Assembly (NCBI GenBank): GCA_035720945.1
Contig: DASTNK010000061.1
Coordinates: forward strand, 1-33,013
From: SCQX01 sp035720945
GTDB taxonomy: Bacteria > Pseudomonadota > Gammaproteobacteria > Burkholderiales > Burkholderiaceae_B
Reading direction: 5' to 3'
DNA: 33,013 nt
The notes below the pieces were generated by a model. That model had not been told where the DNA came from. It saw nothing but the letters and a program-made list of their open reading frames with translations, and made no database searches. Shown here piece after piece: positions 15,366 through 24,461 of this stretch; within the stretch, counting starts at the first letter, position 1, and each line of letters starts with the position of its first letter. The position numbers and the translations under genes were made by a program.

Positions 15366-17720
15366 CTAATCAGAACACGCTATCAGCGCATCATAGATGG
15401 CCAGATGCGCCTGCTCGACCTTGCGTACGTCGAATTCCCGTTCGGCAAGGTCGCGCCCCGCGGCACCCATCTTGCGGCGCAACGCCGGGTCAGCGGCCAG
15501 CCTGGCCACCGCCTCGGCCAGCTTCCCGGCGTCGCGAGCGGGTACCAGCAAACCCGTGACGTCGGCGTCTATGGCATCGCGGCACCCTGGCACGTCGGTT
15601 GTGACAACGGGGCGCGCGCAGGCGGCTGCCTCGATCAACGACTTGGGCAGGCCTTCGCGATAGGAAGGCAGCACCGCGATGTGGGCACCCCGGTACAACG
15701 CCGCCACGTCATCCTGTTCGCCGAGGTAATCCACGACATCTTCCCGCAGCCAGGCCGCCAGCGTGTCTGCGGACACGCTGGCCGGATTGCCTGGATCCAC
15801 GCTGCCGGCCAGCACCCAGCACACGCCAGTGCGCCGGGCGGCCGACAGGCGCGCCGCCTCGACGAATTCCTCCACACCCTTGTCGCGAAGCAGGCGCGAG
15901 GCCATGACCGCCCGCACCGGGCTGTCGGGCTCATCGGATGCCGCGAAGACGTCGAGATCCACGCCCGAACCACGAATCAGCACAGACTGGTCCTCGCGCA
16001 CCACGCCGGCATGGCGCAGGACATCCCGATCCGCCGTGTTCTGGAAGACGACCCGGCTGTTGCGATGGCCGAGGGCCAGCTTGTACAGGAACACCGCGGC
16101 CGAACGCAGCGGATCGAACCGGCCGTCGCCCCGCATGAACACGTAGCCCAGCCCGGAGACGGCCGCGACGAAGGCCGGCACCCGGGCCAGACGCGCGGCG
16201 ATGCCGCCATACAGGACAGGCTTGATGGTGACGGCATGCACCAGATCCGGGCGCAGCCGACGAAACAGGCGCCACAAGGCAAAAAGACTGTGCAGTTCCC
16301 GCAGCGGGTTCTTGCCGCTGCGGGACATGGGAATGACGTGATGCGCCAGGCCGTGGGACACGATGCGCGATACCGAGGGACCATCCATGGTGGCGACATG
16401 CACCTCGAAACCGGCGCGCTTCGCAGCCAGGGCCAACGGCAATCGATGAGACAGGAAGAAGGCGGGGTTGTTCACCACGAACAACAGATGGCGGGTGTCG
16501 GGGTGCTGGGTTCGTTGGGCATCGCTCCGTCGCACGGTGGGGAAACCGTTCGCGATGCGCCGCCACGCCTGCCCATACGCCCGCACCATCACATCCAGAC
16601 CGAAGCGACGCTGCACACTGTCCCGCGCACGCGCCGACATCCGCGCGGCATCATCGGTGCCGAATACGTCCAGTGCGGCGGAGATCGCGCGCGCCAGCGC
16701 CTCGGCGTTTGACGGTGGCACCACCCAGCCATTTTCCTCGACAATGACGGCCGCATCCCCCACATTGGTGACCACGCATAGCGGGCCGGTGGCCATGGCC
16801 TCGGCCACCACATTGGGAAAGCCTTCCGCACAACTGGACAACACATGCACGTCCAGCGCGCCCATCACGCGGGGCACGTCGTGGCGCTGCCCCAGCAGCA
16901 CCAGCCGGTCACGCACGCCGTGGCGCTCGGCGAGCGCCGTCAGCTCTCCATTCGACGCCTCCATGCCCTGGCCGACCAGAACACAGCGCAACCGCGCGTC
17001 ACGCTTCACGCAGCGAGCCAGCGCCGCGAACAGATTGGCGTGATCCTTCAGCGGATTCCAGCGCGCCACGCTCCCGATGAGCGGCGCCTCGCCGGGTATC
17101 CCCCACTCCGCCCGCAGGGTACGACGTGCGTCCGCGTCGGCGTGCCAGCGCGAAAAGTCGTAACCGTTGGGGATGACCTGGAATTTCGCGGAGGCATATC
17201 CCCATTGTTTATGGCGCTGCGCCGCATCTTGCGCGCAGGCGATGATGGCGGCCGGCACCGCCCCCGACAGGCGTGCGCACACCCAGGCGACGATCCGTGC
17301 CAGGCGGCTGCCTTTGCCCAGATTGGCGCCGGAGTTGCGTATCCCCCAGGCAACGGCGCGCACACCCGCGAGACGCGCGACCACGCCGCCAAGCAGATCA
17401 GCGTGATACATCCAGGTCTGCACCACATCTGGCGATTCCCGGCGCAGAAACCGGTGCAACGCGACCAGCCCGCGCAAGGCCGCCAGACCGCGGCTCATGC
17501 CCAGGACGGTAACCGGCACGCCCATGGCGCGCAAGCGCGGACCAAAGACCCCTTCGTCGGTCAGAGACACCACCGTGTGCCGCACCGACTGGCCCGGCGC
17601 CGTCACCAACCGGTACAGCACCATCTCGGCGCCGCCCTGCCCCAGGCCGGAAATGATGTGTATTACATGCAGTGGCCTATCCTCCGCAGCCATGGCGTCA
17701 GGATCATTCAGCGCGGTCAT
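15366..17720 (-). CDS. Two-domain glycosyltransferase (tandem GT4-GT4 fusion)
   Basis: A 784-residue protein made of two complete GT-B glycosyltransferases. Domain 1 (about 17-390) starts HVIHIISGLGQGGAEMVLYR and has the donor-site block CAEGFPNVVAEAMATG at 297-312. A short Arg-rich linker (395-410) leads to domain 2, which starts LLFVVNNPAFFLSHRLPLA at about 412 and has the EGLPKSLIEAAAC block near 700. Both keep the E-x7-E type donor motif, so both are probably active and would add two sugars in succession. The ATG at 17720 overlaps the upstream stop (ATGA). It is the last gene of the polysaccharide operon. The reading frame is continuous, so this is a true fusion unless a sequencing error removed a stop at the linker. 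Sugars and linkages cannot be inferred. Confidence 0.92.
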   Translation of the reverse strand: MTALNDPDAMAAEDRPLHVIHIISGLGQGGAEMVLYRLVTAPGQSVRHTVVSLTDEGVFGPRLRAMGVPVTVLGMSRGLAALRGLVALHRFLRRESPDVVQTWMYHADLLGGVVARLAGVRAVAWGIRNSGANLGKGSRLARIVAWVCARLSGAVPAAIIACAQDAAQRHKQWGYASAKFQVIPNGYDFSRWHADADARRTLRAEWGIPGEAPLIGSVARWNPLKDHANLFAALARCVKRDARLRCVLVGQGMEASNGELTALAERHGVRDRLVLLGQRHDVPRVMGALDVHVLSSCAEGFPNVVAEAMATGPLCVVTNVGDAAVIVEENGWVVPPSNAEALARAISAALDVFGTDDAARMSARARDSVQRRFGLDVMVRAYGQAWRRIANGFPTVRRSDAQRTQHPDTRHLLFVVNNPAFFLSHRLPLALAAKRAGFEVHVATMDGPSVSRIVSHGLAHHVIPMSRSGKNPLRELHSLFALWRLFRRLRPDLVHAVTIKPVLYGGIAARLARVPAFVAAVSGLGYVFMRGDGRFDPLRSAAVFLYKLALGHRNSRVVFQNTADRDVLRHAGVVREDQSVLIRGSGVDLDVFAASDEPDSPVRAVMASRLLRDKGVEEFVEAARLSAARRTGVCWVLAGSVDPGNPASVSADTLAAWLREDVVDYLGEQDDVAALYRGAHIAVLPSYREGLPKSLIEAAACARPVVTTDVPGCRDAIDADVTGLLVPARDAGKLAEAVARLAADPALRRKMGAAGRDLAEREFDVRKVEQAHLAIYDALIACSD

Positions 17721-18847
17721 GAGCCGGCACCCGGCACGGCCACGCCGGCGCGCGCCATCAGGTCATCCCAGGCGGCCAGGACGGCCGGCAAGCCGTAGCG
17801 TTGCCGCACCGACAACGCCGCGCCGCGTGCCAACCTGTCGCGCAACGATTCATCGCCCAATAATTGCCGTAGGCCCGCGACCAGCGCATCCGGATCGGAC
17901 ACCGGGAACAGCAAGGCGTCTTCGCCGTCCTGTGAGATTTCGCGCGGGCCGCTCGGACAATCGGCGGCGATACACGGCAGGCCCAGCGCCATGGCTTCTA
18001 GCAGCGCATTGGGAAAACCTTCCACCGAAGACACCAGGGCAAAGGCGTGGACGCGGGATAGCTCCCTCCAGGGCTCTGGCGTGCGCCCGGGCAGGAATAC
18101 CCGATCGCTCAGGCCCACGTCCCGTATTTGATTCGTCAAGGCCTCCCGCATGGGTCCGTCGCCCCATATGACGAGATCCCAATCAGGGAATTCGCCGGCC
18201 AGCTGCGCAAACGCACGGATGAGCCAATCGAACCTTTTCGCCGGCACGAACCGCCCCATGGCCGCGAGCCGTCGCCGCCCGCGCACATCGCGCACACGGG
18301 CGGCGAGCGCCATGTCGGGCAGTTCGGGAGGCAGGGGATTGGCCACGACGCCCAGGGCGCGCATGCGCGCCACTTTCTCGCGCAGCGCCTGAACGCTATC
18401 CTGGGCCTGCACGGTAACCATGTTGGCCCACGGATAGGTGACACGCCGCAACCAGCCAAGCAATCGCCCCACATTGTCGCTGGCCGCGGGGTTGGTGCGC
18501 TCACACACGATGATGGGAACGCGCAGCCCGATCGTGCTCAGCAAAGCCATCACGTTCACGTTCGTCAGAAACGAAACGATCACGTCCGGGCGCCGTTGAC
18601 GCACCAGGCGACGCAACACCCGCAGCTTGCGCAGCCCCGACGGCGCGGCACCGCCCGCCGGGCCGATATCAGCCAGCCAGCACAGCTCGACTTCCGAAGC
18701 CAGGGGATAAAAGCACGTGCCCCGCCCCGTGAAAGTGGGAACCAGCGTGACCGAGTCGCCCCTTACCGCCCAGGCGCTGGCAAGCGTGGCCGCGACCCGT
18801 TCGGCGCCCCCCGCATGCATAGAGCTGACCAGCAGCATGATCTTCAC
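17717..18847 (-). CDS. GT4-family glycosyltransferase
   Basis: A 376-residue cytoplasmic GT-B enzyme. The N-terminus (MKIMLLVSSMHAGGAERVAA) is the acceptor-domain start of GT4 enzymes. The C-terminal donor domain contains SSVEGFPNALLEAMALGLP followed by CIAADCPSGPREI. The GTG at 18847 is used as start because it forms a GTGA overlap with the asnB-like stop and begins exactly at the conserved region; the longer open frame lies inside the upstream gene. It overlaps the next gene by four bases as well. It resembles the GT encoded at 20771-21937, in particular in the GGAERVAA start and the DCxxGPRE motif, suggesting paralogy within the cluster. Donor and acceptor are unknown. Confidence 0.92.
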   Translation of the reverse strand: MKIMLLVSSMHAGGAERVAATLASAWAVRGDSVTLVPTFTGRGTCFYPLASEVELCWLADIGPAGGAAPSGLRKLRVLRRLVRQRRPDVIVSFLTNVNVMALLSTIGLRVPIIVCERTNPAASDNVGRLLGWLRRVTYPWANMVTVQAQDSVQALREKVARMRALGVVANPLPPELPDMALAARVRDVRGRRRLAAMGRFVPAKRFDWLIRAFAQLAGEFPDWDLVIWGDGPMREALTNQIRDVGLSDRVFLPGRTPEPWRELSRVHAFALVSSVEGFPNALLEAMALGLPCIAADCPSGPREISQDGEDALLFPVSDPDALVAGLRQLLGDESLRDRLARGAALSVRQRYGLPAVLAAWDDLMARAGVAVPGAGS

Positions 18848-20763
18848 GTGGCCTCCCCGCGCACCGCGCGCCGGCTTTCGTCCAGCCACGCCTGCATCAT
18901 CAGCACGCTCCACAGGTGCGTGCTCCAGTCGCGCGCGCCGGATTGATGTTCCTGCCATTTGCGCAGCACCGGCCGCGCCTGGAACACGCCGTCATCGCGC
19001 AGGCGCACTGGATCCAGCAGAGCCGCGCCCCAGTCCCTCAACGGGCCCCGCAACCAGTGTGCGAGCGGCACGGAGAATCCCTTCTTGGGTCGGTTCACCA
19101 TGGCCTCCGGCACATGGCGGCACAGCAACCTGCGCAGCAGGTCCTTGCCGTGGCCATCCCGCACCTTGTATTCATGCGGCAGGCGTCGGGCGAATTCGAA
19201 GACACGGTGGTCGATCATGGGCACGCGCGTCTCCAGGCCCACAGCCATCGCCGCTCGGTCGACTTTCACCAGAATGTCGCCCGGCAGATAGGTGACCGTG
19301 TCCAGCAGCGTCATGTGATCGAAAAACGAATCCGGCGAGGGTTGATCGAACAAACTGTCGGGATGCCCGGCTGCGACGAGCGCCTGGGCCGGGTCTTTCC
19401 AGTACGACACGAACGATTGATAGAAGTGCCCGGCGTGCCGGGCCGACAGCGCGTTCGACAAACGCTCGACACGTTCGCGCACACGCCCGCCTGGCATCAT
19501 CGCCGCGGCCGTGTGGCCTAGCACACCCGCCGGACGGCGCACGAGGCCAGGCAGCGCCGAACGCCTCTGCCACCAACGCTGCGCCCGGAAATAACGCGAG
19601 TATCCGCCGAACAGCTCATCGCCCCCGTCACCGGACAACGCCACCGCCACGTGTTCGCGGGCCATGCGGGTCACCAACACAGTGGGAATCTGCGACGAAT
19701 CGGCGAACGGCTCATCGTAGAGATTCGCCAGTCGTGGCACCACATCGAGCGCATCGCGCGCCGACACATACAGCTCGGTGTGCCGGGTGCCGAGATGGCG
19801 CGCCACTTCGCGGGCATAGCCCGCCTCGTCGTAGGCTGGGTCGTCGAAGCCTATCGAGAACGACCTGACCGCGTTGCCGCCTTGGGCCTGCATCAGTGCG
19901 ACGATGACCGACGAATCAATGCCCCCTGACAGGAAGGCCCCCAGCGGTACGTCGGACAGCATCTGCCCTTTCACTGATTCGCTCAGTACCTGTTCGAGCG
20001 CATCCACGGCCTGGTCGTCAGAGTTGAATGCCAGGCGATGTTCGATCGCATCACGCGCCACGGCCTGCGCCGACCAATATTGAACCGGATCGGGCAGCCC
20101 GCGCTGACGCAACTGCGCCTCGGAGACCGTCATGAACGTGCCCGGGCGCAGCTTGCGCAGCGCCTTGTAGATGCACCAGGGCGCGGGGATGTAGTTGTGG
20201 CGCAGCAGCAGCGACAAGGCCGACGGATCCAGTGTGGGATCGAAGCCGGGCACATCGACCAGCGCCTTGAGCTCCGAGGCGAAGACAAGCCGCGATCCGG
20301 CATAGCCCAGGTACAACGGCTTCTCGCCCATGCGATCACGGGCCAGAGACAGTGTGCGGTCATACCGGTCCCAGAGCCCCAGCGCGAACATGCCCACGGC
20401 GCGCTCAAGCGTCGCCGCGATACCCCATGCCGCGAGACAGGCCAGGAGGGTCTCGGTATCGGAATGCCCGCGCCAGGCCGGCGCACTGCCCTCGGCCCGC
20501 AATCTGTCGCGCAAGTCGAGATGATTGTAGATCTCACCGTTGAGCACCAGCACGAAACGCCCGGAAGCCGACACCATGGGCTGGTGCCCGGCGTCGGACA
20601 GGTCCTGGATGGCCAGACGAACATGACCAAGGCCGAGCTCGGCCTCGCGGTCTTCCCAATAGCCGCGGCTATCGGGGCCACGATGGAAGATGGCCGCGCA
20701 ACCGCGTTCGATGACCGCGCGCCGATCCGGCAATTCACCCCATACGCCGACTATTCCACACAT
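18844..20763 (-). CDS. Asparagine synthetase (glutamine-hydrolysing)-like amidotransferase of the glycan cluster
   Basis: A 639-residue AsnB-family protein. The class II glutaminase domain (1 to about 210) begins MCGIVGVWG, with Cys2 exposed after Met removal; this fixes the start at 20763, although the frame is open for 37 more codons. It also has HRGPDSRGYW and LNGEIYNHLDLRD. The synthetase domain carries the ATP pyrophosphatase loop SGGIDSS at 279-285. In O-antigen clusters such as P. aeruginosa O6 (WbpS), these enzymes convert a uronic acid carboxylate to the carboxamide. With the GalNAcA-forming enzymes upstream, that role is more likely than free asparagine synthesis. It starts seven bases after the preceding GT stop, whose 3' end provides GGGGAG. 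Confidence 0.92.
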   Translation of the reverse strand: MCGIVGVWGELPDRRAVIERGCAAIFHRGPDSRGYWEDREAELGLGHVRLAIQDLSDAGHQPMVSASGRFVLVLNGEIYNHLDLRDRLRAEGSAPAWRGHSDTETLLACLAAWGIAATLERAVGMFALGLWDRYDRTLSLARDRMGEKPLYLGYAGSRLVFASELKALVDVPGFDPTLDPSALSLLLRHNYIPAPWCIYKALRKLRPGTFMTVSEAQLRQRGLPDPVQYWSAQAVARDAIEHRLAFNSDDQAVDALEQVLSESVKGQMLSDVPLGAFLSGGIDSSVIVALMQAQGGNAVRSFSIGFDDPAYDEAGYAREVARHLGTRHTELYVSARDALDVVPRLANLYDEPFADSSQIPTVLVTRMAREHVAVALSGDGGDELFGGYSRYFRAQRWWQRRSALPGLVRRPAGVLGHTAAAMMPGGRVRERVERLSNALSARHAGHFYQSFVSYWKDPAQALVAAGHPDSLFDQPSPDSFFDHMTLLDTVTYLPGDILVKVDRAAMAVGLETRVPMIDHRVFEFARRLPHEYKVRDGHGKDLLRRLLCRHVPEAMVNRPKKGFSVPLAHWLRGPLRDWGAALLDPVRLRDDGVFQARPVLRKWQEHQSGARDWSTHLWSVLMMQAWLDESRRAVRGEAT

Positions 20764-20770
20764 TTCCCGC

Positions 20771-21937
20771 TTACTCCCCGCCCCCGGCCACAGTGGACCG
20801 GTGGTCTCGATCACCTTCGAAGACATGATGCCACATGGCCATGACACGGGCCGTGGAAAACCGGTCGCGGACATCGGTCGCGCGCCGCGCGTAGGCCGCG
20901 CGCAAATCGGGATGGGCCATCAGGTTGGACAGATGGGCGGCCAGCGCCTCCCAATCCTCGGCCGGCCGCACCAGCACGCCGTCGATGCCGTCTCGCACGA
21001 CTTCGCGCGGCCCGGTCTCGCAATCGAAGGCAACCGCCGCGAGACCGCTGGCCATCGACTCCAGCAAAGTGTTCGACAACCCCTCGACACGCGAACTGAG
21101 CACGTACAGGTCCGACGACTCATACCACTGGCCGACGTTGCCAGCCCGACCAGGCAGGCTGACGCGATCGGACAGGCCGGACGCGTGGACCTGGCTTTGC
21201 AGCACGTCGCGTTGCGTCCCCTCCCCCAGAATGACGAGATCCCAGTCGGGGAAAAGCGCCGCAATGGATGCGAACGCGCGAATCAGCAGATCGAACCCCT
21301 TTTGCGGGTGCAGGCGCCCCACCGCCAGCAGGCGATGACGACCCGCGCGATCGGGAACGGCCAGCATGGGCTCAGCCGGATCGAGCGGCCAGCGCACGGC
21401 ATTGGGAATGACCGACAGCCGCGAACCCGGCACGTTGCGTTCTATCCACGCTGCCGTTCCCTTGGTGAGCGCCACCACGGCCGCCGCCCGGGGATAGGCC
21501 CAGCAGCGCAGGCGCAGCCACATGGGCGGCAGACTCTGGGATGGCGGATGAGTGTGTTCCGTGGCGATGACACGGCACGGCAACCTGCGCGCCGCGATCA
21601 CCGCCAGCACCGACGACGTGGTCATCATGCCCAGGACGATATCGGGGCGCTCGCGACGAATGAGGCGGCGCAACCGGAACACCCGCCGCAGATTCGCCAG
21701 CAGCCCCCGGATCCGCCCCGGGCTGCCGCCAGCCGTGCCCAGCACCACACGCCGAACGTCCGGATGCAACGCATAGGCGTCACCTTCGGCACCAGTCTGC
21801 GTGACCACGGTCACCCGATAGCCGCGCGACACCCAATGCGCACCCAGATCGGCGGCCACACGCTCGGCACCGCCCCCCTGGAGCGAGTGGATGACGATCA
21901 TCAAATGGCGGGAGACGGAAGAGGCTTTCGAGACCAT
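20771..21937 (-). CDS. GT4-family glycosyltransferase
   Basis: A 388-residue GT-B glycosyltransferase. It begins MIVIHSLQGGGAERVAADLG at residue 13 and has the donor-domain block SSRVEGLSNTLLESMASGLA, then AVAFDCETGPREV. A shorter form starting at the ATG at 21901 would begin directly at the conserved strand; neither start has a convincing ribosome-binding site, so the N-terminal 12 residues are uncertain. It lies 32 bases after the flippase gene and seven before the amidotransferase gene. Similarity to the GT at 17717-18847 suggests a duplication followed by change of specificity. The sugar it transfers is not predictable here. Confidence 0.92.
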   Translation of the reverse strand: MVSKASSVSRHLMIVIHSLQGGGAERVAADLGAHWVSRGYRVTVVTQTGAEGDAYALHPDVRRVVLGTAGGSPGRIRGLLANLRRVFRLRRLIRRERPDIVLGMMTTSSVLAVIAARRLPCRVIATEHTHPPSQSLPPMWLRLRCWAYPRAAAVVALTKGTAAWIERNVPGSRLSVIPNAVRWPLDPAEPMLAVPDRAGRHRLLAVGRLHPQKGFDLLIRAFASIAALFPDWDLVILGEGTQRDVLQSQVHASGLSDRVSLPGRAGNVGQWYESSDLYVLSSRVEGLSNTLLESMASGLAAVAFDCETGPREVVRDGIDGVLVRPAEDWEALAAHLSNLMAHPDLRAAYARRATDVRDRFSTARVMAMWHHVFEGDRDHRSTVAGGGE

Positions 21938-21969
21938 GCTTGCAGCCGCGAGAATTCACACGGAAAAGA

Positions 21970-23346
21970 TCAATGAGGACGGTGCGTCGAACCGGATGCC
22001 GCCTTCCCGCCGGACACCGCCGGCAGACGCAGCACGACGACCACATAACAACTGTACGATAGCGCGTACATGACGCTCGTGGCCAACATGATGCCGGCCG
22101 CACCCATCGAGGGCGCCAGCACGTAATTCATGATAGCTTTCAGAACAAAATTGGCCACGGCGATGGCCGCCATGATGGCATAACGATTCTGGCTGGCCAG
22201 TAGCTGCACCAGGATCAACACGCCAAAATAGAACGGCAATTGCAACAACCCCCAGCGCAACACATGCGCCACCACCTGCGTGTTCTGGGCCGTGAACGCG
22301 CCGCGCTGGAACAACAGCGCCACCCCCCAGGGTGCCAGCAACCAGCCCACCAGCGCGGCCAGCGCCCCGGCCAGCAGCATCAGCGCCGACCACTTCAACG
22401 CCATGGCGCGGGCATGATGCGCATCACCGCGCCCCTGGATATCGGCCAGCACAGGCAAGGCCGCGCGCCCGACAGACGCCGCGCCGATGCCCAGCACCAA
22501 CGACAGCAGGCGCGCCGCATAGCCCAAGGTGGCGTTCGCATTGGAACCCAGGGTGGCCGCCGTGTACTGGTCGATGGGCCCCACGAAACTCATGGCCACC
22601 TGGCCGATCAGCATCACCCCGGCAGCGCGCGTCAGGTCGGGCCAGCGTTCGGAGCGACAGGTCAACCGGGGTCGGCCGCGGAAGCCATCCGCCCGTGACG
22701 CCAGCCAGAACAGCCACACTGACTGGACCAGGTAGCCAACCAGCGTCCCCCACAACAGCGGCCCCACGTCACGCACCGAGCCCGCCAGCAGCACCAGGAC
22801 GAGAATGGAGAGCGCCGGCACGCTGTCGAGCAGCGTGTTGATGTGGCGCTCATGCGCGCGCAGCCGCGCACCGCTGATCCCGGTCATCAAGGTCAGGAAG
22901 GCCGCCGGGGCGAACGCCAGGGTCAGTTCGCGGCTCATGCGCCGCGCCTCGTCCGTCAAGCCATGACCCGCCACATCCAGGACATAAGGCCAAAGCGCAT
23001 AAATGAGCACGGCCAGCACCACCCCCAGCACCATCACCCAGCCTTGCAGCTCGCCCACGAACCGGGACCAGTCGGCCTTGTCCCCATAGCGGACACGCAC
23101 CAGAACCGGAATCAGCACGACCGCCAGCACCCCCACGATGGTCACGGGGAGCCAGTTCGCCATGGTCATGGTGAACTGATAGGCATCGGTGGCGTTGCTG
23201 ACACCATAGCGGTACGCCACCGCCATTTCCTTGGCCGCTCCCGCGAACTTGCCTAAAAGCAGGAAGAAAGCGACACGCGCCGCCCCCCGGGCGATGCGTC
23301 GGTGGTCGGAATGCAGGGTGGAAAGGCGCCGTGCGAGGGTTTTCAA
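21970..23346 (-). CDS. MurJ/MVF-type oligosaccharide-lipid flippase
   Basis: A polytopic inner-membrane protein of about 458 residues with at least 12 hydrophobic segments. Family-like segments include LLLGKFAGAAKEMAVAYRYG near the start, TLGYAARLLSLVLGIGAASV in the middle and WLLAPWGVALLFQRGAFTA later. This is the MATE/MVF fold used by MurJ to flip lipid-linked sugars. It is clearly not the cell's only MurJ by context and probably acts as the Wzx of this cluster, flipping undecaprenyl-PP-oligosaccharide. No ATG precedes the conserved part except far inside the epimerase gene. I place the start at TTG 23346, one base after the epimerase TGA (TGACTTG), which would make it a coupled start. The exact start is uncertain. 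Confidence 0.87.
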   Translation of the reverse strand: MKTLARRLSTLHSDHRRIARGAARVAFFLLLGKFAGAAKEMAVAYRYGVSNATDAYQFTMTMANWLPVTIVGVLAVVLIPVLVRVRYGDKADWSRFVGELQGWVMVLGVVLAVLIYALWPYVLDVAGHGLTDEARRMSRELTLAFAPAAFLTLMTGISGARLRAHERHINTLLDSVPALSILVLVLLAGSVRDVGPLLWGTLVGYLVQSVWLFWLASRADGFRGRPRLTCRSERWPDLTRAAGVMLIGQVAMSFVGPIDQYTAATLGSNANATLGYAARLLSLVLGIGAASVGRAALPVLADIQGRGDAHHARAMALKWSALMLLAGALAALVGWLLAPWGVALLFQRGAFTAQNTQVVAHVLRWGLLQLPFYFGVLILVQLLASQNRYAIMAAIAVANFVLKAIMNYVLAPSMGAAGIMLATSVMYALSYSCYVVVVLRLPAVSGGKAASGSTHRPH

Positions 23347-23347
23347 G

Positions 23348-24373
23348 TCAACGCAGGAACTGCGTGTACCACGGCATGGCGACTTCGAGCCCTTGCACGA
23401 TGCTGTGCATGGGCTCGTAGCCGAGCAGACGCTTGGCCTTGCTGATGTCGGCTTGCGAATGCCGCACGTCGCCCGCGCGGAAATCACCGTGGATGGGCGG
23501 TTTGTCGTACACGATGCCGTTGTTGGCCAGCGCCTGGGCCAGATACTCGAAAAGCTGGTTCAGGCTCGTGCGCGCATTGAACGCCACGTTATAGACCTGG
23601 TTGACGCCATCGGGCTGGGCCAGTGCCGCCAGGATGTTGGCCTGCACGGCGTTCTCGACGTAGCAGAAATCCCGGCTGGTCTCGCCATCACCATTCACGA
23701 CAACGTCCTCACCGCGGATCATGGCCGCCACCCATTTTGGAATCACGGCCGCATACGCGCCGTCCGGGTCCTGGCGCTTGCCGAACACATTGAAGTAACG
23801 CAAGCCGATGCTGCCGAAATTGTACGAACGAGCGAAGATGTCGGCATACAGTTCGTTGACATACTTCGTGATCGCATACGGCGAAAGCGGCCGGCCGATC
23901 TGGTCCTCGACCTTGGGCAAGCCGGGATGATCGCCATAGGTGGAGCTGGACGCCGCATAGACGAACGACTTCACCTTGGCATCGCGCGCGGCCACCAGCA
24001 TGTTCAGAAAGCCAGCGATGTTCACGTCGTTGGTGGTGATGGGATCCGCCAGTGAACGCGGGACCGACCCCAGTGCCGCCTGGTGCAGCACGTAGTCGAC
24101 CCCCGGCATGGCCGCGCGGCAGGCGTCGAGATCGCGGATGTCGCCTTTATGGAAGGTGAAATTCCCCCATTGCGCCGCCGACACCGTCTTCCGCACCTCG
24201 TCGAGATTATGCTGATAGCCGGTGGAGAAATTATCCAACCCCACGACCTTCTGCCCCATGAGCAGAAGCGTTTCGAGCAGATTCGAGCCAATGAAGCCCG
24301 CACAGCCGGTGACCAGCCATGTTCGAGGAGCCGCCTGCAATCCGGCGACTACTTCCTGGTAACGAGTACTCAT
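23348..24373 (-). CDS. wbpP: UDP-N-acetylglucosamine 4-epimerase (WbpP/TviC type)
   Basis: A 341-residue short-chain dehydrogenase/reductase that interconverts UDP-GlcNAc and UDP-GalNAc, or their uronic acids. The NAD-binding VTGCAGFIGSN has Gly23, Gly26 and Gly29. The catalytic Ser block ASSSTYGD is at 141-148 and the YxxxK pair is Tyr166 and Lys170, at the same positions as I recall for P. aeruginosa WbpP. The HQAALGSVPRS and ETSRDFCYVEN blocks are nearly the same as in WbpP/TviC, which supports N-acetylated substrates rather than plain UDP-Glc. It is separated from the dehydrogenase gene by 88 bases holding an inverted repeat. Together with the dehydrogenase it would make UDP-GalNAcA. Confidence 0.93.
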   Translation of the reverse strand: MSTRYQEVVAGLQAAPRTWLVTGCAGFIGSNLLETLLLMGQKVVGLDNFSTGYQHNLDEVRKTVSAAQWGNFTFHKGDIRDLDACRAAMPGVDYVLHQAALGSVPRSLADPITTNDVNIAGFLNMLVAARDAKVKSFVYAASSSTYGDHPGLPKVEDQIGRPLSPYAITKYVNELYADIFARSYNFGSIGLRYFNVFGKRQDPDGAYAAVIPKWVAAMIRGEDVVVNGDGETSRDFCYVENAVQANILAALAQPDGVNQVYNVAFNARTSLNQLFEYLAQALANNGIVYDKPPIHGDFRAGDVRHSQADISKAKRLLGYEPMHSIVQGLEVAMPWYTQFLR

Positions 24374-24395
24374 GTCAACAAACCCTTTTATGCCT

Positions 24396-24459
24396 GCCTA
24401 GTGTGCTGTTTGGTCAAACCGAATTTGAATGCACGGATCAACCTAACAGCACACTTGGC
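24396..24459 (-). repeat. 15-base inverted repeat between the dehydrogenase and epimerase genes
   Basis: GCCTAGTGTGCTGTT (24396-24410) is the reverse complement of AACAGCACACTTGGC (24445-24459) except for one mismatch, with 34 bases between the arms. In the operon mRNA it would fold into a long stem starting two bases after the dehydrogenase stop codon. No U tract follows, so it is not a classical terminator. It may protect the upstream message or tune expression of the downstream genes. Confidence 0.7.
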
Positions 24460-24461
24460 GA

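Noticed and set aside
15267..16712. 481-codon plus-strand frame opposite the GT fusion
   Set aside because: It is a shadow of the high-GC minus-strand glycosyltransferase gene; its composition (Arg, Gly, His and Gln rich) matches no family.
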